The notes under the pieces are model-generated. The model ran no database searches. It saw only the letters and a program-made list of their open reading frames with translations, and was not told where the DNA came from. 64,000 bases of DNA from Hyphomicrobium sp. (GTDB taxonomy: Bacteria; Pseudomonadota; Alphaproteobacteria; Rhizobiales; Hyphomicrobiaceae): positions 992,001-1,056,000 of the forward strand of contig NZ_JAIETU010000002.1 of NCBI RefSeq assembly GCF_019744875.1. The letters run 5' to 3'. Positions 57,948 through 64,000 of the stretch are shown piece after piece (the stretch's first letter is position 1; each line of letters starts with the position of its first letter). The position numbers and the translations under genes are program-made.

Positions 57948-58616
57948 ATGAAAATTAAAGCACTCGGGGCCGAATTTATCGGCACATTCATGCTGACCGC
58001 TTCGGTACTCGGCTCAGCATTCTACTCGTTCGGCGCACCCTCGGGCGCGGCGGGCATCATCGGTGTCGCGTTGTCGATCGGCATTACGGTCATGGCGCTC
58101 GCGCGCTCGATCGGACACATCTCGGGCGGACACTACAATCCCGCCGTAACCATCGGCCTCGTTGCAGGCGGACGCTTCCCGGCAGGTGACGCGGTTCCCT
58201 ACATCGTGGCGCAGTGCCTCGGCGCGATCGCAGCCACGGGCGTGTTCTCGCTGATCGGCAACGCACCCGCGACATTCGCTGCCAACGGCTACGGCACCCT
58301 TTCGATGCTGAATGCAAGCCTCACCAGCGTGTTCATCATCGAGGCCCTGCTGACGGCGTTCTTCCTGATCGTCATCATGGGGGCTACGCGTCCGAATGCG
58401 ACGGCCGGGTTTGCGCCCCTCGCCATCGGCTTTACGCTGACCGCCATCCACCTGATGTCGATCCCGGTCTCCAACACGTCGGTTAACCCCGCCCGCAGCC
58501 TCGGGCCGGCGCTCTTTGCCGGCGGCGAAGCCCTCACCCAGGTCTGGGTGTTCTTTGCCGCGCCGATCCTCGGCGCAATTGTCGGCGCGCTCATTTACAA
58601 GTGGCTCGACGAATAG
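57948..58616 (+). CDS. aqpZ: Aquaporin (MIP family)
   Basis: A 222-residue six-helix channel with two NPA boxes, GGHYNPAVTIG and SVNPARSLGPAL. The residue set fits a water-selective AqpZ rather than a glycerol facilitator, although this is not certain. The ATG at 57948 follows GGGGAG. Ends in a strong terminator. Confidence 0.93.
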   Translation: MKIKALGAEFIGTFMLTASVLGSAFYSFGAPSGAAGIIGVALSIGITVMALARSIGHISGGHYNPAVTIGLVAGGRFPAGDAVPYIVAQCLGAIAATGVFSLIGNAPATFAANGYGTLSMLNASLTSVFIIEALLTAFFLIVIMGATRPNATAGFAPLAIGFTLTAIHLMSIPVSNTSVNPARSLGPALFAGGEALTQVWVFFAAPILGAIVGALIYKWLDE

Positions 58617-58646
58617 GCTTAAAGAACTCAACGCCCTATTTTTTCG

Positions 58647-58676
58647 AACGGCCGCCTCTCCCGAGGCGGCCGTTTT
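58647..58676 (+). terminator. Terminator of aquaporin gene
   Basis: A perfect 12-bp stem AACGGCCGCCTC/GAGGCGGCCGTT around TCCC, followed by TT and C. Confidence 0.9.
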
Positions 58677-58966
58677 CGCATTGATCCGACAAACGAATTC
58701 AACTCTGCGACATTGCGCACTTGAAAAGTCACTGTTTTTTCTTGCTTTTTATGGGGGGCTATGTCAGCTAGGCATCGGCTCGGGCGCAGGGGCTTCGATC
58801 TCATTGATCCCTTTTCGAGCCCCAATTCCTGTATTTGCCCGCTTGCGGCATCTGCCATTCCCCTGCGCTCTCGTCGTCTTGCAGCTGCGCCCGGTGACCT
58901 CCGTCGGTCTTCGTTATTTCGGTGTGCGCTCGGGGCCTTGAGATCGCAGTATGGAGACTTAGTTTT
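58677..58966. other. Leader/promoter region of the RNA helicase gene
   Basis: About 290 bp after the aquaporin terminator. It includes a T-rich run at about 58734-58750 and no gene. A long 5' leader is possible, as is common for cold-responsive RNA helicase genes. Confidence 0.4.
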
Positions 58967-60706
58967 TTGGAAACGAAGACGTTCGCTGAGCTCGGTCTCA
59001 GCCCCAAGGTGCAGGCGGCCATCGAGGCCGCCGGTTACGCCAATCCGACCCCCATCCAACAAGCAGCCATTCCGGTGGCGGTCACGGGGCGCGACGTTCT
59101 CGGCATCGCGCAGACGGGCACCGGAAAAACCGCCTCGTTCGTTCTGCCGATGATCGCGCGGCTCGAAACGGGCCGGGCCAGGGCGCGGATGCCGCGCTCG
59201 CTCATTCTGGCGCCGACGCGCGAGCTTGCCGCGCAGGTGGCGCAGAGCTTCGAGAAGTACGGCATCAATCACAAGCTCAACGTCGCGCTCCTGATCGGCG
59301 GCGTTTCGATGGACGATCAGGTCCGCAAGCTCGATCGCGGCGTGGATGTGCTGATCGCGACACCGGGCCGGATGCTCGATCACTTCCAGCGCGGACGCCT
59401 GATGCTGATGGGCGTCGAAATCCTCGTCATCGACGAAGCCGACCGCATGCTCGACATGGGCTTCATCCCGGACATCGAGAAAATCTGCAAGCTGCTGCCG
59501 CCGCGCCGGCAGACGCTGTTCTTCTCGGCCACGATGCCGCCGGAGATCACGCGCCTCGTCAGCCAGTTCCTGCGCGATCCGGAGCGGATCGAAGTGGCGC
59601 GGCCGGCCACGACGGCGAAAACCATCACGCAGCGCTTCCGGTTCACGCCCGACGGCGAGGATTGGGTCAAGCGCGAACTTCTGCGCGACATGATCCGCAC
59701 AGAAAACGTCAAGAACGCGATCATTTTCTGCAATCGCAAGCGCGACGTGGCGATCCTGCTCAAGTCCCTTCAGAAGCACGGCTTCAACGCCGGCGCCCTG
59801 CACGGCGACATGGACCAGAAGAGCCGCATGGAGACGCTAGACAAGTTCCGCAACGGCGAGATCAGCCTCTTGGCTGCGAGCGACGTTGCAGCCCGTGGCC
59901 TCGACATTCCGGACGTCTCGCACGTCTTCAATTTCGATCTGCCTTGGCAGTCCGACGACTACGTGCACCGCATCGGGCGCACGGGACGCGCAGGGCGCGA
60001 AGGCACGGCGCATTCGATCGTGACGCCGGACGAATTGAAATCCTTCAAGGACATCGAGAAGATGCTCGGTGTCGACGCCGAGTGGATCGGCGCGCCGCCG
60101 TCCGACGACGACTTCGCCGATGCGGGCAAGCGCAAGCGGGGTCGCGGTGGCCGAGGTGGACGTCCTGGCGCACAGCGCGAGGGTGGACGCAGTGAAGGCG
60201 GCCGGGGTGAGTCTCGCAGCGGTGAAGGCCGTGGCGCGTCCGGTCGTGGAGACCGTGGCGGCCGGCGCGGCGAGCGCGGTCGCGAGGGACGCCCGGAGAG
60301 GGCACCTGTCGCCGCCGAAGCAGAAGTGCTGCATGACAACGGAACCGGCGAGCAGCCGCAGGTCGATATGGCACCGGCCCGGCAGCCGCGCGACGAGCGG
60401 CCCGCGCCGAAGCGGTCCGAACCTCGCAGGCAGCAGGAGCCGCGCCGCGAGCGCGCCGCACCCGCCGCCGACGCCAAGCCCGAGCGCGCGCAGGATGCTC
60501 CGCGCGGCCAGCCCGAGCCTTCGCGCAGTGCACAGCAGCGGGGCGACGCGCGTCCTGCCGCTCAGGCGTCGCGTCCGGCCCGCTCTGCACGCCCGGCCAG
60601 TGCCGGAGACGCTGCAGACAGCAAGGCGGCCGTCAGTGCATTCGCCGGCAACGTGCCTGCGTTCATGCGGCGCCCGCCGCGCGCGGTCAAAGCGGCCAAC
60701 GAATAG
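58967..60706 (+). CDS. DEAD-box RNA helicase (RhlE type)
   Basis: A 579-residue ATP-dependent RNA helicase. All motifs are present: Q-motif (YANPTPIQQAAIP), AQTGTGKT, PTRELAAQ, VLIATPGR, VIDEADRMLDMG (DEAD), FSATMP, and HRIGRTGRAGREG. After ~residue 370 a long Arg/Gly/Glu-rich tail (GRGGRGGRPGAQ and similar) ends in FMRRPPRAVKAANE. The TTG at 58967 has GGAGA nine bases upstream. A GTG further up is possible. Confidence 0.93.
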   Translation: METKTFAELGLSPKVQAAIEAAGYANPTPIQQAAIPVAVTGRDVLGIAQTGTGKTASFVLPMIARLETGRARARMPRSLILAPTRELAAQVAQSFEKYGINHKLNVALLIGGVSMDDQVRKLDRGVDVLIATPGRMLDHFQRGRLMLMGVEILVIDEADRMLDMGFIPDIEKICKLLPPRRQTLFFSATMPPEITRLVSQFLRDPERIEVARPATTAKTITQRFRFTPDGEDWVKRELLRDMIRTENVKNAIIFCNRKRDVAILLKSLQKHGFNAGALHGDMDQKSRMETLDKFRNGEISLLAASDVAARGLDIPDVSHVFNFDLPWQSDDYVHRIGRTGRAGREGTAHSIVTPDELKSFKDIEKMLGVDAEWIGAPPSDDDFADAGKRKRGRGGRGGRPGAQREGGRSEGGRGESRSGEGRGASGRGDRGGRRGERGREGRPERAPVAAEAEVLHDNGTGEQPQVDMAPARQPRDERPAPKRSEPRRQQEPRRERAAPAADAKPERAQDAPRGQPEPSRSAQQRGDARPAAQASRPARSARPASAGDAADSKAAVSAFAGNVPAFMRRPPRAVKAANE

Positions 60707-60726
60707 CTGCGATCCGATTCGCATCG

Positions 60727-60760
60727 GGAGCGAGCCGCGTACGGCTCGCTCCGCCATTTT
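60727..60760 (+). terminator. Hairpin after the helicase gene
   Basis: A perfect 11-bp stem GGAGCGAGCCG/CGGCTCGCTCC with loop CGTA, followed by GCCATTTT, so a moderate terminator. Confidence 0.75.
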
Positions 60761-61041
60761 CCGATTGCCATTCCGATTCCCTAGGTGACAGGCCCGCATG
60801 CCAGTGCTTCGCGCTTGCACAGGCGGCGTGCTGTCAGCGCTTTCGCGTTGCATGTCATAGGCTTGTCCGCCAAATGCAGACGTGGTGTCATGCGCGTTCG
60901 CTTGCCCGCGGCTCTGCATTGCACAACTCTCTGTCAAGCGATTTTTGCGTTGCAGCATCCATAAGCTGTGGACAGATTTCGCGCTGCCCAATTTCTCGGC
61001 GGCCTCGGGTCTAGTGTCGAATGGCGTTGGAGGCCAAAGCC
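60761..61041. other. Intergenic region before the small hypothetical gene
   Basis: About 280 bp with no recognised gene. An open frame running through it into the next gene is out of frame with that gene and lacks a ribosome-binding site. Confidence 0.4.
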
Positions 61042-61362
61042 ATGCGTCATCATCCGCTCCCACCATCTGGCCCGCTGCTGGCGACACCGTCCACACCCGG
61101 CCCGTTGCGGTCCCAAGTCACCCACGTTGCGCCGGACATGATCGAGGCGGCGCAGCTTCGGCGCCTTGCCAGCACCGTGCTTTGCAAATCGCCCGAGGAT
61201 CTGGCCGCACTCGCCGAAACCAACCCCATGCTCGTGTGGGAGTGGATAGACGCCTTCCGCAAGGAAAGGCTCGCGGCCGAGGCGGAGGCGCGGTATTGGT
61301 CGGCAGCGGCGGCGGCGTTATCTACGGTGACGCCCCAGCCGGTGCGCACGGCGGCCGAATAG
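61042..61362 (+). CDS. Hypothetical protein, 106 residues
   Basis: The ATG at 61042 has GGAGG eight bases upstream, so it is preferred to an ATG at 61021. The N-terminal third is Pro-rich and the rest helical, with LRRLASTVLCKSPEDLAALAETNP and MLVWEWIDAFRKERLAA. No family recognised. 31 bp before the GNAT gene, probably co-transcribed. Confidence 0.6.
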   Translation: MRHHPLPPSGPLLATPSTPGPLRSQVTHVAPDMIEAAQLRRLASTVLCKSPEDLAALAETNPMLVWEWIDAFRKERLAAEAEARYWSAAAAALSTVTPQPVRTAAE

Positions 61363-61393
61363 GCGGCCTTCGACCGATCGCAGCGGAACGTCC

Positions 61394-61939
61394 ATGTCCG
61401 ACTACCAGATCTGCCGCTGGATCGAACTCGCGCCGACGGAGCGCGACGGCCTGATCGTCGACCTGGACCGGGTTTTCTTTTCCTCCAGCGCGCGCCAGTC
61501 GTTCGAATCCGACCAGGAAAAAGACCAGTTCCGCGAACGCTGGCTCGGCCGCTACCTCAAATACTTTCCCGAATGCGCCATCGTGGCGCTCGATGGAAAT
61601 CGCCGTGCGTTCGGATACGTCGTCGGCAGTCTCGACGATCCGGCCCAGGACCCGCTGTTCGCAGATCTCGCCTTCTTCGCCGAATTCGCCCAACTGACGG
61701 CCCGCTATCCGGCGCAACTGCACATCAATATCGATGCCGACTGGCGCGGGCGGGGCGTCGGCGCGGCCCTCGTCAGCGCGTTCGTCGAGCTCGCGGGTGA
61801 AGTGGGCTCCCCAGGCGTTCATGCGATCAGCACGCGCGGCATGCGCAACGTCGGCTTCTATCTCGCCAACGGCTTTGCGGAGCGCAGCGCGACGGTGATG
61901 AACGGGCGCGAGCTGCTTTTCCTCTGCCGCGACACCTGA
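61394..61939 (+). CDS. GNAT-family N-acetyltransferase
   Basis: A 181-residue acetyltransferase. The acetyl-CoA site motif RGRGVGAALVSAF and the following GMRNVGFYLANGFAERS are typical. Substrate unknown. Confidence 0.87.
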   Translation: MSDYQICRWIELAPTERDGLIVDLDRVFFSSSARQSFESDQEKDQFRERWLGRYLKYFPECAIVALDGNRRAFGYVVGSLDDPAQDPLFADLAFFAEFAQLTARYPAQLHINIDADWRGRGVGAALVSAFVELAGEVGSPGVHAISTRGMRNVGFYLANGFAERSATVMNGRELLFLCRDT

Positions 61940-62000
61940 TGCAGACGCCGTAACTGGACGCGGCCGGCAAGTCTCGGGCATAGTTCGGTAAATTCGATAA

Positions 62001-62050
62001 GAACCGCCGTTTCCGCGGGGCCGCTATTTCCGCGAACCGCCGTTACCGCG
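62001..62050 (+). repeat. 17-bp near-perfect direct repeat upstream of the aap operon
   Basis: GAACCGCCGTTTCCGCG (62001-62017) recurs as GAACCGCCGTTACCGCG (62034-62050), one difference, 33-bp period, ending 15 bp before the ATPase start. A third partial TTCCGCG lies between them at about 62027-62033. Confidence 0.65.
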
Positions 62051-62065
62051 CTCAGATGAGGGTCG

Positions 62066-62848
<783 letters not shown>

Positions 62849-62849
62849 C

Positions 62850-63899
62850 ATGGCGCTCCGCATTTCCTCCGTGCTTGGCTCCAATTTGGCCGCCGTCGCC
62901 AGCATGCTGGCGGCCGTGAGCTTCTTCTCATCCATCGCGGCAGCGCAGTCGCCGACGCTCGATACGGTTCGCAAACGCGGTCTCCTCAACTGCGGCGTCA
63001 ATACGGGTCTGGCGGGCTTCAGCGTGCCCGACGACCGCGGGCGCTGGACCGGCATCGACGCCGACTTCTGCCGCGCCGTGGCGGCGGCCGTGTTCCGCGA
63101 CGGCGATAAGGTGCGGTTCGTGCCGCTCAACGCCAAGGAGCGCTTCACGGCGCTGCAATCCGGCGAGGTCGATATCCTGAGCCGCAACACGACCTGGACC
63201 ATGAGCCGCGACACCTCGCTCGGGCTCAACTTCACGGGCGTGATCTACTACGACGGGCAGGCGTTCATGACGCGCAAGGCGCTCGGCCTCAAGTCCGCCA
63301 AGGAGCTCGACGGCGCCAGCATCTGCGTGCAGAGCGGCACGACCAACGAGCTCAACCTCGCCGACTACTTCGCGACGCGCGGCGCCACCTATCGCCCCGT
63401 CGTGTTCGAGCGCCTCGACGAGGTGCGGGGCGCCTACGTCAACGGACGCTGCGACGCCTTCACGACCGACAGCTCGCAGCTCATCGCCGAGCGCACGCGG
63501 CTGCCGGACCCCGACACGCACGAAATGCTGCCCGACCTCATATCCAAGGAGCCGCTGGGGCCTGCGGTGCGCCAGGGCGATGCCGGGTGGTCCAACATCG
63601 TGCGCTGGACCTTGTTTGCGATGATCAACGCGGAAGAGCTCGGCGTCACGAAGGACACAGTCGATCAGCAGCTCGCATCCTCCAATCCGGAGATCCGCCG
63701 GCTGCTCGGCGGCGAAGGCGAATTCGGCAAGGCGCTCGGGCTGGACACAGACTGGGTCGTCTCGATCGTCAAAGCGGTCGGCAACTACGGAGAGTGCTTC
63801 GAGCGCAACCTCGGCTCGCAGTCACCGCTCAACATCGCGCGCGGACGCAATGCGCTGTGGACCAACGGCGGGCTGATCTACGCCCCGCCGGTGCGCTGA
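62850..63899 (+). CDS. Amino-acid ABC transporter periplasmic binding protein (AapJ type)
   Basis: A 349-residue binding protein with a signal peptide (MLAAVSFFSSIAAAQ). Typical features are TLDTVRKRGLLNCGVNTGLAGFS-like start, WTGIDADFCRAVAAAVF, and RNTTWTMSRD. It is of the general L-amino-acid (AapJ/BztA) class. It delivers substrate to the permeases that follow. Confidence 0.93.
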   Translation: MALRISSVLGSNLAAVASMLAAVSFFSSIAAAQSPTLDTVRKRGLLNCGVNTGLAGFSVPDDRGRWTGIDADFCRAVAAAVFRDGDKVRFVPLNAKERFTALQSGEVDILSRNTTWTMSRDTSLGLNFTGVIYYDGQAFMTRKALGLKSAKELDGASICVQSGTTNELNLADYFATRGATYRPVVFERLDEVRGAYVNGRCDAFTTDSSQLIAERTRLPDPDTHEMLPDLISKEPLGPAVRQGDAGWSNIVRWTLFAMINAEELGVTKDTVDQQLASSNPEIRRLLGGEGEFGKALGLDTDWVVSIVKAVGNYGECFERNLGSQSPLNIARGRNALWTNGGLIYAPPVR

Positions 63900-63906
63900 G
63901 GCCGCG

Positions 63907-64000
63907 ATGAGCAAGCCCATCGCATTCCGCTGGCGAGACCGCTCCGCCTGGATCGACGCAGCCTACGACCCGCGCATGCGGGGGATCGCGCTGCAGGCGC
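63907..64000 (+). CDS. Amino-acid ABC transporter permease (AapQ type), N-terminus only
   Basis: The first 31 residues (MSKPIAFRWRDRSAWIDAAY and onward) lie in the window, and the gene runs off the right edge. The position after a binding-protein gene and the start of the sequence fit AapQ/BztB. Identification is contextual because no membrane segment is visible yet. Confidence 0.65.
   Translation, partial: MSKPIAFRWRDRSAWIDAAYDPRMRGIALQA

Overview
This 64 kb window looks like chromosome from a high-G+C alphaproteobacterium, most likely Hyphomicrobiales (Rhizobiales) and possibly near Hyphomicrobiaceae. The evidence is gene content: a eukaryote-type glutamine synthetase (GlnII) divergent from a DUF2735 gene, a phasin, ClpS-ClpA, a Nudix/DUF6111/CCA-enzyme cluster, a CIRCE-controlled groESL, an HvrA-type H-NS protein, the two-subunit methylmalonyl-CoA mutase and an Aap-type amino-acid ABC transporter. 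No tRNA, rRNA, CRISPR array, insertion sequence or phage module was recognised. The placement is inferred from gene families and was not tested by a database search.

Layout. 1-10 kb: an H-NOX sensor coupled to a GGDEF/EAL protein (cut by the left edge), catalase, an Rnk/GreA-like protein, a lone TonB-dependent receptor, an ABC exporter and hemF. 10-15 kb: a zinc-protease-like lipoprotein, a secreted lytic-transglycosylase-like protein, then the Nudix-DUF6111-CCA enzyme cluster. 15-18 kb: a 60-residue gene, groEL, groES with CIRCE, and H-NS. 18-25.5 kb: a translationally coupled MacAB-type efflux operon, Fe/Mn superoxide dismutase, a TIR-domain protein and a HerA/YjgR-type ATPase. 25.8-32.5 kb: mutA, a membrane protein and mutB, a multi-hairpin intergenic element, an MDR oxidoreductase and a small membrane protein. 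32.6-40.3 kb: clpA, clpS, phasin, a SPOR-bearing DD-carboxypeptidase, a small membrane protein, a membrane J-protein and a VWA-like protein. 40.3-48.2 kb: putA, panC, an EamA transporter and parE. 48.2-56 kb: a hybrid histidine kinase, a large patatin-like protein, glnII, a DUF2735 protein, glutaminase and a small membrane protein. 56.4-64 kb: CreD-like protein, aquaporin, DEAD-box helicase, small hypothetical, GNAT acetyltransferase, and an amino-acid ABC transporter operon running off the right edge.

Functional themes are oxidative and envelope stress (catalase, SOD, GroESL, Clp, CreD, MacAB), propionyl/methylmalonyl-CoA metabolism, and nitrogen/amino-acid metabolism (GlnII, glutaminase, PutA, Aap transporter). 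The most unusual items are the TIR protein next to a HerA-like ATPase, a MacA-type adaptor with an inserted segment carrying two LTxxQ-like motifs, a membrane protein translationally coupled between mutA and mutB behind a PccR/ScfR-like operator, and two highly structured intergenic elements (30494-30579 and 52805-52909). None is proven to be a new system from sequence alone.
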